DNA of 64,000 bases, taken from positions 1 through 64,000 of the forward strand of contig JAHHSA010000004.1 of assembly GCA_020025475.1 (NCBI GenBank), read 5' to 3'. Of the stretch, positions 8,156 through 16,511 are shown in pieces. The notes under the pieces are model-generated. The model searched no databases and was not told where the DNA came from. It saw nothing but the letters and a program-made list of their open reading frames with translations. The stretch is from Oscillibacter sp. GTDB taxonomy: Bacteria; Bacillota; Clostridia; Oscillospirales; Oscillospiraceae. Both the position numbers and the translations under genes were made by a program. Position 1 is the stretch's first letter. Each line of letters starts with the position of its first letter.

Positions 8156-9196
8156 TCAGGATGGTTCCACCAGAAAGCTCTCCGGTTGTACCTCCTGCGG
8201 CGGCAGCTCTGGAAGAATCGGCACAAAACATGCCGATCCGGCAGCCTCTACTGCCGCCATCAGGGCCGGGACCTTGTCCAGCTCCGTTCTCGCATAGATG
8301 GCATCCGCCGTGTTTGCCAGTGCAGCCAGGGAGACCCCCGCCGTTTGGTTTTCCCCTGCGAGGATATCATCCGGGGACAGTTCCACCGAGAGGGCTACCG
8401 TCTGATAGCCCGCCTCATCCAGCGCCGTGCGGAAGGCTGTCAATGCTTGATTGAGCGCCTCCGTCTGGGTCACATCCTTGGTGTAGGCAATCTTATCCAG
8501 CTTTCCCTCTGTGGGAAACGTAAAATCCCGCAGCACCAACTCGTCAAAGCCCAGAGCCGCGCACTCTGTCAGCAGCTTGCTCAGATACGCCACCGTTTCC
8601 GGCTTAGCAGGGTCGAGCCAGTTGCGATTCCCGCCGTCATAGAAGATGTAGCCACCGGTATTTTGCAGGCCCATGGTCTCCAATTCTACCTGAGAGACCA
8701 CCGGATCCAAAAAGCAGCTGAACAGGCAAATGGCAGGCGTACAGCTCTCTGTCACCTTTGCTAGGGCCTCCATGGTATCCGCCACCGGGTTCATAGCCTG
8801 GTAGGGTGCAGCATCGGAGTTGAAGCCAACCCGCCCGTTCTGACGCAGCGTCACCGCAGCTTGATCCAGCCCGTCAGCTGCCTGTTGTGCCGCCGTCCAG
8901 CCCGCAAGGGTCAGCGGCATGTCAGGCAGCACCTGAGCCCGTCGGGGCACCGCAGAGGAGACCGGCTCCTGGATATCCAGCTCCGGCACCTCCAGCGCCT
9001 CATGCTCCGGTTCGTCCGTCCCCCAGGGCATTTCAAGCCGGGCATGACCGTCGCTGTCAAAAATCAGATGGCCCTGCATCAGAATCAATCCGCCGGAGAA
9101 CAGGATCACCAGCACCAGGACCACCGCCAGGGCCACCTTCCACTTGGGAGTCCGGCCCCGGTAACGGGAATAGTTGACACGTCGGTATTGCGCCAT
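8156..9196 (-). CDS. Membrane-anchored putative glycoside hydrolase (DUF4015-like)
   Basis: A 346-residue protein with a basic N-terminus (YRRVNYSRYRGRTPKWK), one membrane helix at about 20-42, an acidic linker and a probable TIM-barrel domain from residue 100. The block GGYIFYDGGNRNWLDPAKPETVAYL followed by GFDELVLRDFTFPTEG resembles the putative glycosyl hydrolase family DUF4015, where the second block normally reads DEIQFDYVRFP. The usual tyrosine/arginine are changed here, so activity is uncertain. The start at 9196 is preferred to 9214 because AAGGAGGG precedes it by about 7 bases. It is transcribed alone and faces the SGNH hydrolase. Confidence 0.75.
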   Translation of the reverse strand: MAQYRRVNYSRYRGRTPKWKVALAVVLVLVILFSGGLILMQGHLIFDSDGHARLEMPWGTDEPEHEALEVPELDIQEPVSSAVPRRAQVLPDMPLTLAGWTAAQQAADGLDQAAVTLRQNGRVGFNSDAAPYQAMNPVADTMEALAKVTESCTPAICLFSCFLDPVVSQVELETMGLQNTGGYIFYDGGNRNWLDPAKPETVAYLSKLLTECAALGFDELVLRDFTFPTEGKLDKIAYTKDVTQTEALNQALTAFRTALDEAGYQTVALSVELSPDDILAGENQTAGVSLAALANTADAIYARTELDKVPALMAAVEAAGSACFVPILPELPPQEVQPESFLVEPS

Positions 9197-9214
9197 CCTG
9201 TTCCCTCCTTGCAT

Positions 9215-9809
9215 GATAGAGTAGTAGTTTTTTTAAGCCCCTCTCCAAGGGCTGTATGGTACACGGTAAAGGATGATGTAGATTGGCCCACTCATCCTAC
9301 CACAAGATGTTTCAAAAAAGGTTCGGCCCACATTCCTTTGCAGGTTTGTTGATTCGTTAGCCACTGCCAGACGGTTGATCTGAAACAAGGCTACAATGGC
9401 AGCGGCCGTTCGTCTGTTTGCATCCGTGCTGTTATTCGATACAAACCTTAAAACCTACACGCATACAGCATAGCACAATGAGGAGCGAAAGTCACTCACA
9501 AGATACGGATTCGACAAGGTTCAGGAGCGGATGAAGCTGAAAAGCTCCGTTTCCAGATGGGTCTGCATGCTCTTGCCAAAACCGGAAAAGCTGGTCTGGT
9601 CCCTCTGTCCCGCAGCCGTTTCCGCGCTTTTAGAAGCAACGCCAAATGCCATCAAAGCGCGGTTCCCGATACCAGCCCAATGGCTGATGTGAATGCCAAA
9701 TAGCAAACTGAGCCCCGAAACAGAGCCTGCTTGACTATCCCTTTTTGAACCGTCTGAACCTGACCGCATCCCCGCCTTTTCAGACTTGCCTTTTATAGTT
9801 CATCTTTCT
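9215..9809. other. Long intergenic stretch with no confident gene
   Basis: About 600 bases upstream of the glycosidase-like gene and downstream of rpiB. The only notable frame is an 82-codon minus-strand ORF (9521-9769) with no ribosome binding site and no family I recognise. A possible minus-strand promoter is GTGACT-N18-TATGCT around 9470-9495. A plus-strand string GGATTCGACAAGGT near 9508 superficially recalls a tmRNA 5' end, but no tRNA-like 3' end follows. I see nothing else I can support. Confidence 0.5.
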
Positions 9810-9860
9810 AAAAAGCTGGACAGCGGCAGACCTTTCGGTCTTGCCGCTGCCAAAAGCTTT
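9810..9860 (-). terminator. Intrinsic terminator of rpiB
   Basis: On the minus strand a long stem (AGCT...GGCAGCGGCAAGACC / GGTCTGCCGCTGTCC...AGCT) with a GAAA tetraloop ends in five T, about 40 bases after the rpiB stop. Confidence 0.8.
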
Positions 9861-9898
9861 CCACTAAATCAACCTCAGAAGAGGACGCAGAGGATGAA

Positions 9899-10336
9899 TC
9901 AGCCCTCCAGAGCCATCATCTTGTCCACGCGGTTCTGGTGACGGCCGCCCTCAAACTCGGTGGACAGGAACACTTCCACCATGCGGTCAGCCATGTTGGG
10001 GCCGGTGAAGCCTGCGCCGATAGCCATCATGTTGGCATCGTTGTGCTTGCGGGTCATCTCTGCCTGCAGGCAGTCTGCGCAGTGACCGCAGCGGATGCCC
10101 TTGACCTTGTTGGCCGCAATGGAGATGCCGATGCCGGTGGTGCAGATCACGATACCGCGCTCGCACTTGCCCTCTGCCACAGCCTTGGCAGCAGCAGCAC
10201 CGAAGTCCGGGTAATCGCAGCTCTCGGTGGAATAGCAGCCGAAGTCCTCTACCTCGTGGCCCAGTTTCTGAATCGTTTCCATAATATGCTGTTTCAGAGC
10301 GAATCCGCCGTGATCGCAGCCCAGAGCAATTTTCAT
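9899..10336 (-). CDS. rpiB: Ribose-5-phosphate isomerase B
   Basis: A 145-residue cytosolic isomerase interconverting ribose 5-phosphate and ribulose 5-phosphate in the non-oxidative pentose phosphate pathway. It begins MKIALGCDHGGFALK, the RpiB/LacAB signature with Asp-His active-site residues. The catalytic Cys lies in VICTTGIGISIAANK, followed by RCGHCAD and TRKHNDANMMAIGA. Length is typical of RpiB. AAGGAG lies about 10 bases before ATG. It is a single-gene unit with its own promoter (10373-10401) and terminator. rpe, the partner epimerase, is at 35.9 kb. Confidence 0.96.
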   Translation of the reverse strand: MKIALGCDHGGFALKQHIMETIQKLGHEVEDFGCYSTESCDYPDFGAAAAKAVAEGKCERGIVICTTGIGISIAANKVKGIRCGHCADCLQAEMTRKHNDANMMAIGAGFTGPNMADRMVEVFLSTEFEGGRHQNRVDKMMALEG

Positions 10337-10372
10337 GTTGAACGTCTCCTTTGTTCCAATAAAGATGAATTC

Positions 10373-10401
10373 ATTTTACAACCATATACAGCAAATTGCA
10401 A
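10373..10401 (-). promoter_or_regulatory. Sigma-A-type promoter of rpiB
   Basis: On the minus strand TTGCAA (10396-10401) and TAAAAT (10373-10378) are separated by exactly 17 bases, giving a leader of about 30 bases before the rpiB start. Confidence 0.72.
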
Positions 10402-10411
10402 CGGTTCGCGC

Positions 10412-10465
10412 GGAATAAAGGGGCAGTCCCAAACCACAGCGCATAGCCCTGCGGTTTGAGACTGT
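10412..10465 (-). terminator. Probable terminator of the dnaK operon
   Basis: On the minus strand CAGTCTCAAACCGCAG pairs with CTGTGGTTTGGGACTG around an 8-10 base loop, followed by CCCCTTTATT. The U tract is weak. It lies 8 bases after the dnaJ stop. Confidence 0.6.
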
Positions 10466-10472
10466 ATGCCAA

Positions 10473-11603
10473 TCACTTTTTAAACTTCTTGAAGAACTTG
10501 CGGCGCTCTTCGTAGTTACTGTCACCAACTGCCTCAGCAAACTTCTTGAGAGCCTCTTTCTGCTCCCGGTTCAGGTTCTTGGGTGTCTCAATGTAGACGG
10601 TGACATACTGATCGCCGCGGCCCCGTCCGTTAATAGAGGGAATACCCTTGCCCTTGAGGCGGAAGGTCGTCCCGGACTGGGTGCCCTCGGGCAGAGTGTA
10701 TTTCACCTTTCCGTCAATGGTGGGGATCTCCAGCTCCGCGCCCAGAACCGCCTGGGCAAACGTGATGGGTGCCTCACAGAGGACTGAGGTTCCCTCCCGA
10801 CGGAATAGCTCATGCGGCCGAACCGTAATGGTGATCAGCAGATCGCCTGCGGGACCGCCATTCTTGCCGGCGTGGCCCTGACCCCGGATGGAGATGGTCT
10901 GCCCGTTATCGATACCGGCGGGGATAGTGGCCTTGATGGTCTTGCGCTTGCGCTCCACGCCTGCGCCGTTGCAGGTCTTGCAGGGCTTGTGGATGATCCT
11001 GCCCTTGCCGCCGCACTTTTGGCAGGCGCTGGTGGTGGCAAAGACGCCCATGGGAGTCTGACGCCGCACCTGGACCTGACCAGTGCCGTGGCAGTCCGGG
11101 CAGACCTCCGGAGAGGTGCCTTCTGCGCATCCGGAGCCGTGACAGGTGCCGCACTGCTCCATGCGCTCCACGGTGACGGACTTCTCGCAGCCAAAAGCCG
11201 CCTCTTCAAAACTGATGGCCATGGACACCCGGATGCTCTCACCACGCTGGGGAGCGTTGGGGTTGGAGCGCCGACCGCCGCCGAAGCCGCCGCCAAAGAA
11301 GCTGCCGAAGATGTCGCCCAGATCCCCGAAGTCAAAGCCGCCATCAAAGCCGCCGCCTGCACCGAAGTTGGGATCCACACCCGCGTGGCCGTACTGGTCA
11401 TAGCGAGCCCGCTTATTGGCGTCGGAGAGGACCTCATAGGCCTCGTTGACTTCCTTGAACTTCTCCTCGGCCTCCTTGTTGTCGGGGTTCAGATCGGGGT
11501 GGTACTTGCGGGCCATCTTCTTATACGCTTTTTTGATTTCGTCCTCGTCGGCACCCTTGTTGATGCCCAGGACTTCATAATAATCTCGTTTCTGTTCTGC
11601 CAT
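10473..11603 (-). CDS. dnaJ: Chaperone protein DnaJ
   Basis: A 376-residue Hsp40 co-chaperone that delivers unfolded clients to DnaK and stimulates its ATPase. The J domain (1-70) has the HPD motif in [10 protein letters not shown] Gly/Phe-rich linker spans about 75-115. The zinc-binding domain has four CXXCXGXG repeats ([32 protein letters not shown]). A C-terminal substrate-binding region follows. It is the last gene of hrcA-grpE-dnaK-dnaJ, separated from dnaK by 170 bases that contain a strong hairpin (11697-11727) but no clear promoter. Confidence 0.98.
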   Translation of the reverse strand: MAEQKRDYYEVLGINKGADEDEIKKAYKKMARKYHPDLNPDNKEAEEKFKEVNEAYEVLSDANKRARYDQYGHAGVDPNFGAGGGFDGGFDFGDLGDIFGSFFGGGFGGGRRSNPNAPQRGESIRVSMAISFEEAAFGCEKSVTVERMEQCGTCHGSGCAEGTSPEVCPDCHGTGQVQVRRQTPMGVFATTSACQKCGGKGRIIHKPCKTCNGAGVERKRKTIKATIPAGIDNGQTISIRGQGHAGKNGGPAGDLLITITVRPHELFRREGTSVLCEAPITFAQAVLGAELEIPTIDGKVKYTLPEGTQSGTTFRLKGKGIPSINGRGRGDQYVTVYIETPKNLNREQKEALKKFAEAVGDSNYEERRKFFKKFKK

Positions 11604-11696
11604 AGAAAAACTCCCTAAAACGGCATGAATGGGGCGGAGATATCCCCGTCCCTGCCTGTCTGGTTCCCGTCCCCGCTCATTTGGAAAGAGGGGCCT

Positions 11697-11727
11697 GTGA
11701 AGGGGAACCAGCAGGGTTCCCCTTCAC
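11697..11727 (-). other. Perfect hairpin between dnaK and dnaJ, no U tract
   Basis: GTGAAGGGGAACC / GGTTCCCCTTCAC, a 13-bp perfect stem with a five-base loop, lies in the dnaK-dnaJ gap. It lacks a T run on either side, so it is more likely an mRNA-stabilising or processing structure than a terminator. Confidence 0.6.
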
Positions 11728-11773
11728 GTTAAATTCCGTACACAAGGAAGGGAAAACGGCTTGCCGCTTTCAC

Positions 11774-13624
11774 TTACTTGTTGTTCTCGTCCTCGTCCAC
11801 GACCTTGTAATCAGCGTCGTAGTACTGGCCCTGCTGGGCATCGCCCTGAGCGGCACCGGCATCAGCGCCGGGCTGTGCTGCACCCTGGGGGTTGGCCTGC
11901 TGATACAGCTTCTCAGAAACTGCATAGAATGCCTGGGTCAGAGCCTCGGTATCAGCCTTGATGGCTGCGGAATCGGTTCCCTTCAGGGTCTCCTTCAGCT
12001 TATCCAGAGCAGACTGGACCTTGGCCTTATCGTCAGCGGGGATTTTGTCGCCCATCTCAGAGAGGGTCTTCTCGCTCTGGTATACCATCTGGTCAGCCTG
12101 GTTGCGGACCTCGACCTCTTCCTTGAGCTTCTTATCCTCAGCAGCATACTGCTCGGCATCCTTAACAGCCTTATCGATGTCTTCCTTGCTCATGTTGGAG
12201 GAGGAAGTGATGGTGATGTGCTGCTCCTTGCCGGTGCCCAGATCCTTAGCGGAGACATTGACGATGCCGTTGGCATCGATATCGAAGGTGACCTCAATCT
12301 GAGGCACGCCGCGGCGTGCGGGAGCAATCCCATCCAGGTGGAAGCGGCCCAGGCTCTTGTTTGCAGCAGCCATCTCACGCTCGCCCTGGAGCACATTGAC
12401 CTCAACGGAGGTCTGGTTATCAGCGGCAGTGGAGAAGATCTGGCTCTTCTTCACCGGGATGGTGGTGTTACGCTCGATCAGCTTGGTGCAGACGCCGCCC
12501 ATGGTCTCAATACCCAGAGACAGGGGCGTGACGTCCAGCAGCAGCAGGCCCTTGACATCGCCGGTCAAAACGCCTGCCTGCAGGGCAGCGCCCATAGCCA
12601 CGCACTCGTCAGGGTTGATGCCCTTGAAGGGCTCGTTGCCGGTAAAGTTCTTCACAGCCTCCTGGACAGCGGGGATACGGCTGGAGCCGCCCACCAGCAG
12701 CACCTTGGAGAGGTCAGAGGGCTTCAAGCCGGCATCGGACATAGCCTGGCGCACAGGGCCCATGGTGCCCTCCACCAGATGTGCGGTCAGCTCGTTGAAC
12801 TTGGCACGGGTCAGGGTGATGTCCATGTGCTTGGGGCCGGTGGCATCCGCAGTGATATAGGGCAAGTTGATGTTGGAGGTTGTCACGCCGGAGAGCTCGA
12901 TCTTAGCCTTCTCAGCAGCCTCCTTCAGGCGCTGCATAGCAACCTTATCGGTGGACAGGTCCACACCATCGGTGCGCTTGAACTCGGAAACCAGGAACTT
13001 GACGATGCACTCATCGAAGTCGTCGCCGCCCAGGCGGTTGTTGCCGGCAGTGGCCAGAACCTCGATGACGCCGTCGTCAATTTCCAAGATGGAGACATCG
13101 AAGGTACCGCCGCCCAAGTCATAGACCATGATCTTCTGGGCCTGCTCCTTATCCACACCGTAGGCCAGAGCGGCTGCGGTAGGCTCGTTGATGATACGCT
13201 TTACGTCCAAACCGGCGATCTTGCCTGCGTCCTTGGTAGCCTGACGCTGAGAGTCGGTGAAGTATGCGGGAACAGTGATAACAGCCTCGGTAACGGTGCT
13301 GCCCAGATAGGCCTCAGCGTCGCTCTTGAGCTTTTGCAGGATCATGGCGCTAATCTCCTGAGGCGTGTAGCTCTTACCGTCGATGCTGACTTTATGGTCA
13401 GAGCCCATCTCACGCTTGATGGAAGAAATGGTACGGTCGGGGTTGGTAATGGCCTGGCGCTTTGCCACCTGACCCACCATACGCTCGCCGGTCTTGGAGA
13501 ATGCCACCACAGAGGGGGTGGTGCGGTTGCCTTCCGCATTGGCAATGACGACGGCTTCTCCGCCCTCCATAACAGCCACGCAGGAGTTTGTAGTACCCAG
13601 ATCGATACCGATAACCTTAGACAT
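11774..13624 (-). CDS. dnaK: Molecular chaperone DnaK (Hsp70)
   Basis: A 616-residue ATP-dependent chaperone. It starts with [18 protein letters not shown]. The nucleotide-binding domain includes the phosphate-binding [13 protein letters not shown] and the [13 protein letters not shown] signature, with the interdomain linker [10 protein letters not shown]. The substrate-binding domain and helical lid follow. The C-terminus is a Gln/Gly/Ala-rich tail ending in acidic residues (VVDEDENNK). The ATPase domain lacks the roughly 24-residue insertion of Gram-negative DnaK, as expected for Firmicutes. It lies between grpE and dnaJ and is controlled from the CIRCE promoter upstream of hrcA. Confidence 0.99.
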   Translation of the reverse strand: MSKVIGIDLGTTNSCVAVMEGGEAVVIANAEGNRTTPSVVAFSKTGERMVGQVAKRQAITNPDRTISSIKREMGSDHKVSIDGKSYTPQEISAMILQKLKSDAEAYLGSTVTEAVITVPAYFTDSQRQATKDAGKIAGLDVKRIINEPTAAALAYGVDKEQAQKIMVYDLGGGTFDVSILEIDDGVIEVLATAGNNRLGGDDFDECIVKFLVSEFKRTDGVDLSTDKVAMQRLKEAAEKAKIELSGVTTSNINLPYITADATGPKHMDITLTRAKFNELTAHLVEGTMGPVRQAMSDAGLKPSDLSKVLLVGGSSRIPAVQEAVKNFTGNEPFKGINPDECVAMGAALQAGVLTGDVKGLLLLDVTPLSLGIETMGGVCTKLIERNTTIPVKKSQIFSTAADNQTSVEVNVLQGEREMAAANKSLGRFHLDGIAPARRGVPQIEVTFDIDANGIVNVSAKDLGTGKEQHITITSSSNMSKEDIDKAVKDAEQYAAEDKKLKEEVEVRNQADQMVYQSEKTLSEMGDKIPADDKAKVQSALDKLKETLKGTDSAAIKADTEALTQAFYAVSEKLYQQANPQGAAQPGADAGAAQGDAQQGQYYDADYKVVDEDENNK

Positions 13625-13684
13625 ATTGATTGCCTCCTAAATTTATAAGAAAGATTTTAATAACTGATTGATTTGGCAGCGGCC

Positions 13685-14281
13685 TTAGTTGGCTGCCTGG
13701 ACGATGGCAAATCGCACGACCTTGTCGCCCATCATGAAGCCGGCCTGGAAAACCTGGCTCACCACGTTTTCGCCCAGATTCTCGTCATCAATGTGCATGA
13801 CGGCATTGTGCTTCTCCGGGTCAAAGGGCTGGCCCAGGGCCTCAATCTCCGTGACACCCAGCTTGCTGAGAATGTCCTTGTACTGCTGAAAGATCAGCTC
13901 GAGGCCCTTCTTATGGGGGGAGTCGTCGTCGCCCTCGGTAGCAACGGCCCGCTCCAGATTGTCATAGACAGCCAAGAATTCCTTGACGGTATCGATCTTG
14001 GCGTCCTGATAAATGCTGTCCTTTTCCTTGGCAGTGCGCTTGCGGTAGTTGTCGTACTCGGCGGTAAGCCGGACGTACTGTTCCTTTGTGGACTCCAACT
14101 GCTTGGCAGCCAACTCCGCAGCTTCCATCTGCTCCCGGGTCAGGGTGTAGGTCTTTTCCTTTTTCTTCTTGGTTTTCTTCTCCGTCTGCTCGGCGGTCTC
14201 CTCTACGGGAGCGGCAGTCTCCTCGGTGGCTGGCTCCTGAGCCTCTTCCTCACCGGTAGGCTGCTTGGTCTCTTCGCTCAT
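13685..14281 (-). CDS. grpE: Nucleotide exchange factor GrpE
   Basis: A 198-residue dimeric exchange factor that releases ADP from DnaK. The N-terminal 65 residues are an acidic, Glu/Thr-rich tail followed by a Lys-rich patch (KKTKKKKEK). A long coiled coil covers about 70-115 (YVRLTAEYDNYRKRTAKEK is the family core). The beta domain contains GLELIFQQ and the C-terminal VVRFAIVQV-like signature (DKVVRFAIVQAAN). The start overlaps the hrcA stop by 4 bases, indicating translational coupling. Confidence 0.97.
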   Translation of the reverse strand: MSEETKQPTGEEEAQEPATEETAAPVEETAEQTEKKTKKKKEKTYTLTREQMEAAELAAKQLESTKEQYVRLTAEYDNYRKRTAKEKDSIYQDAKIDTVKEFLAVYDNLERAVATEGDDDSPHKKGLELIFQQYKDILSKLGVTEIEALGQPFDPEKHNAVMHIDDENLGENVVSQVFQAGFMMGDKVVRFAIVQAAN

Positions 14282-15324
14282 TCCTTAGATTCCTCCTTCG
14301 GGGGTAATTCATGTTTTCCAAACATCCGGGTCAAGCCGTCCGCGAATCCGCTGAGACGGGCTGCCACGGTGGCATAGTCCATTCTGGTGGGACCCACTAC
14401 ACCGATCAGGCCCCGCATATCATCTCCGATGTCATAGCTGGCAACCACCACACTGGCGTTTTTCAGCGCATCGGAGACATTTTCCGGTCCGATGAGGATC
14501 TTGATAGGACCCTCATCCGGCATGGGCAAGCTCTCTTTGCTATCTGCCAAAAAGCTCATAAGCTGATGCGCTTTGTCCGCATCCCGGAACTCTGGCAGCT
14601 TCAAAAGCTGATTTGCTCCGGCTGTAACGATCTCTCGCTGTGAGGCATCCTCCAGCGTATCCACCGCGTAGTTCACAATTTGACTGAGCAGCAGGAACTG
14701 GGGCGGACTGATCTTTTCTGCAACGGCCATCAATCTCTGGCTCATCTCCTCGGTGGAGATGGCGGTGAAGTGGCTGTTGAGCAGCGTCACCAGAGCGGGA
14801 ATCTGGTTGAGATCTACCTTGAGCTGCAAGTGAAGCAGCTGACTCTTGACCCGCTCGTCACTCATCATCATCACCACGATGCAGCTGTGATCATCCACAG
14901 GCAGCACATCGAAACGGCTTGCCGCAATGCTGCGGCGCCCAGTGGCGGCGATGTAAGCGGGGTAATTGACAAAGGACGACACCGCACGGCTGGCCTGTGA
15001 GATCACCCGATTCAGCTCCTCCATCTTCATGTGAAGAGAGGCATTGATGGTCTCCGTCTCAGCGATGGAAAGTTTCTGACGCTCCATCAGCTCATTGACG
15101 TAGAGGCGGTAGCCTTTGGGAGAGGGGACCCGGCCAGCGGAGGTATGGGGCTGTTCCAGGTAACCCATCTCCACCAGGTCCGCCAACTCGTTTCGGATGG
15201 TGGAAGATGAAACCTTGCCGCCCATCTCTCCCGCGATGGCCTTGGAGCCAACCGGTTCCGCTGTGGCGATGTGGTCCTCGACCACTATTTTCAATATTTG
15301 CTTTTTCCGGTCCGTTAATTCCAC
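14278..15324 (-). CDS. hrcA: Heat-inducible transcription repressor HrcA
   Basis: A 348-residue repressor that binds CIRCE and needs GroEL for activity, switching off class I heat-shock genes. The N-terminal winged helix (about 1-85) includes ELTDRKKQILK, SSSTIRNELADLVEMGYL and PHTSAGRVPSPKGYRLYV. The C-terminal GAF-like dimerisation region ends with GVVGPTRMDYATV. The GTG start at 15324 is chosen because AGAGGTG precedes it by about 6 bases and it begins the family homology. The longer in-frame ATG lies in the CIRCE region and cannot be used. First gene of the operon. Confidence 0.96.
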   Translation of the reverse strand: MELTDRKKQILKIVVEDHIATAEPVGSKAIAGEMGGKVSSSTIRNELADLVEMGYLEQPHTSAGRVPSPKGYRLYVNELMERQKLSIAETETINASLHMKMEELNRVISQASRAVSSFVNYPAYIAATGRRSIAASRFDVLPVDDHSCIVVMMMSDERVKSQLLHLQLKVDLNQIPALVTLLNSHFTAISTEEMSQRLMAVAEKISPPQFLLLSQIVNYAVDTLEDASQREIVTAGANQLLKLPEFRDADKAHQLMSFLADSKESLPMPDEGPIKILIGPENVSDALKNASVVVASYDIGDDMRGLIGVVGPTRMDYATVAARLSGFADGLTRMFGKHELPPKEESKE

Positions 15325-15359
15325 AAAAAGCACCTCTGCCGTAATTCCGGCGTTCTGTA

Positions 15360-15386
15360 TTAGCACTCTCTATCCCTGAGTGCTAG
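15360..15386 (-). promoter_or_regulatory. CIRCE operator
   Basis: TTAGCACTC-N9-GAGTGCTAG, which matches the CIRCE consensus TTAGCACTC-N9-GAGTGCTAA except for the last base. It lies just downstream of the hrcA promoter, the standard position for HrcA repression. Confidence 0.95.
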
Positions 15387-15390
15387 TGGA

Positions 15391-15419
15391 AGTTTACCAC
15401 CATAGAGCCATCCTGTCAA
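15391..15419 (-). promoter_or_regulatory. Sigma-A promoter of hrcA-grpE-dnaK-dnaJ
   Basis: On the minus strand TTGACA (15414-15419) and TAAACT (15391-15396) are separated by 17 bases. The expected start point falls at the edge of or inside the CIRCE element. Confidence 0.88.
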
Positions 15420-15482
15420 GGCGCGGGGGTTCATTGGAGGTAAACAAATTGTAAATTCCCATTCACACTGCAGTTTCTATAC

Positions 15483-15512
15483 AAAAAACCCCTCCACATG
15501 GAGGGGCTTTTT
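15483..15512 (-). terminator. Intrinsic terminator of folT
   Basis: On the minus strand stem GCCCCTCC / GGAGGGG(T) with a four-base loop and six T, about 20 bases after the folT stop. Confidence 0.9.
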
Positions 15513-15533
15513 GAGGAGTTTTTGTGAAATCTG

Positions 15534-16154
15534 TTATTGCTTGGTTCTCCGTGCGGCAGCAGGGGGAATCAGGTGCATACCGGCCAGCATGGGAGCAAGT
15601 GCTGCGAACAACAGCAGCAGCATCAGGGACTGTACAGGGAACATAATGAGGTTTTTGACGGCCCGGTAAGGTGCCAGAGCCAGCCAGGCCTTGCCCTCCA
15701 GGATGGAAACCCACAGCGTCCCCAGCAGCACATTCTGCACATTGGTCAGGAACTTTGCAATGCAAACGCGGCCAATGGTGGGCTTTGCCCGATAGAGGAA
15801 CAGCGCGTAAGTCACCACGCCCAGCACAGTGGTCAGGGTATATCCGGGGAAGTAGGGATCGCCGCCACCGCCAGTCAGGAAGAAGCTGAGCGTATCCTCC
15901 GCCACCGCAAACACCGTACCCAGCACCGGGCCGCAGACCCAGGCACAGGTGGAGCGAGCCAGAAAGCCCCAGCCGACCCTGGCTTTTCCGGGGAGTCGGA
16001 TGGACGGGATCTGCGCCAGCACAATGCACATGGCGATCATCAGAGCCGCGAAGGTAAGCTTCCGCAGATCCTTCAGTTCACGGGTGGCAGCTCGCCAATA
16101 GGCAGCAGAAAAGGGGTGGGGATAGAGGTCCAATAGGGTTTCATTTTTAGGCAT
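15534..16154 (-). CDS. folT: Folate-specific ECF transporter S component FolT
   Basis: A 206-residue membrane protein, the substrate-binding subunit that pairs with a shared energy-coupling (EcfAA'T) module to import folates. About six hydrophobic helices are visible. Family segments include AALMIAMCIVLAQIPSIRLP, the first-half RVGWGFLARS and GPVLGTVFAVAEDTLSFFLTG, then DPYFPGYTL. ATG 16154 is chosen because AAAGGAGGG lies upstream and the longer frame runs into the riboswitch leader. The gene is monocistronic; no EcfA/EcfT genes are in the window. The THF riboswitch directly upstream independently supports the folate assignment. Confidence 0.92.
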   Translation of the reverse strand: MPKNETLLDLYPHPFSAAYWRAATRELKDLRKLTFAALMIAMCIVLAQIPSIRLPGKARVGWGFLARSTCAWVCGPVLGTVFAVAEDTLSFFLTGGGGDPYFPGYTLTTVLGVVTYALFLYRAKPTIGRVCIAKFLTNVQNVLLGTLWVSILEGKAWLALAPYRAVKNLIMFPVQSLMLLLLFAALAPMLAGMHLIPPAAARRTKQ

Positions 16155-16230
16155 AAAAAGCCCTCCTTTTGTATGGCAGTCCAAATCGGAGTGCCGCACA
16201 GAGGAGGTCATTTCAATCATCCCGCTATGC

Positions 16231-16334
16231 GGCAGCGGGATGCGGGTCACATACTGCGGAGCGAAACCACTCCTTCGTCCAAAAAGCAACTCCCCGTCTT
16301 TTCGGCACTTGTACACATATAACCCTACTCTGCC
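16231..16334 (-). promoter_or_regulatory. Tetrahydrofolate (THF, folT-type) riboswitch
   Basis: On the minus strand the 104-base segment matches the THF-I class by eye. P1 is GGCAG/CTGCC with the following GAGTAG strand. P2 is GGGTTATAT paired with ATGTGACCC. The conserved bits CAAGTG, GGACGAAGG and GCATCCCGC are present, and the P4-like hairpin GGAGTG-GTTT-CGCTCC is intact. Just downstream, ATCCCGCT can instead pair with AGCGGGAT, and TGCCGCATAG can pair with CTGTGCGGCA; both compete with P1. A CCTCCTC nearby could pair with the folT AGGAGG, so translational control is plausible. Confidence 0.85.
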
Positions 16335-16394
16335 TTTGTTTCAGTGCGTCCGCACGCCGGAACTCCCGGTGCGCCGATGCATCTGTCTTTTTTT

Positions 16395-16423
16395 ATTATA
16401 CGTCCTGATCTGTAGGAAAACAA
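16395..16423 (-). promoter_or_regulatory. Probable promoter of the folT leader
   Basis: On the minus strand a perfect TATAAT (16395-16400) is preceded 17 bases upstream by TTGTTT. It would start a leader of roughly 230 bases that contains the THF riboswitch. Confidence 0.6.
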
Positions 16424-16451
16424 GTAGCATCATTGCACAAAAGTCGGGTGC

Positions 16452-16489
16452 AAAAACCTCCCCCAGCCGTCAGGCCGGGGGAGGTTTTC
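16452..16489 (-). terminator. Intrinsic terminator of the rnf operon
   Basis: Stem AAAACCTCCCCC / GGGGGAGGTTTT around a 12-base loop. It lies about 20 bases after the rnfB stop on the minus strand. Confidence 0.9.
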
Positions 16490-16511
16490 AATTCCATATA
16501 GAGTGCTGCGC

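Noticed and set aside
9500..9860. tmRNA (ssrA) suggested by GGATTCGACAAGG on the plus strand
   Set aside because: No tag reading frame, no T-arm and no CCA-type tRNA-like 3' end follow. The hairpin at 9810-9860 is better explained as the rpiB terminator.
11681..13648. 655-codon plus-strand ORF opposite dnaK
   Set aside because: Antisense shadow of a highly expressed, codon-biased gene; no ribosome binding site or recognisable domain.
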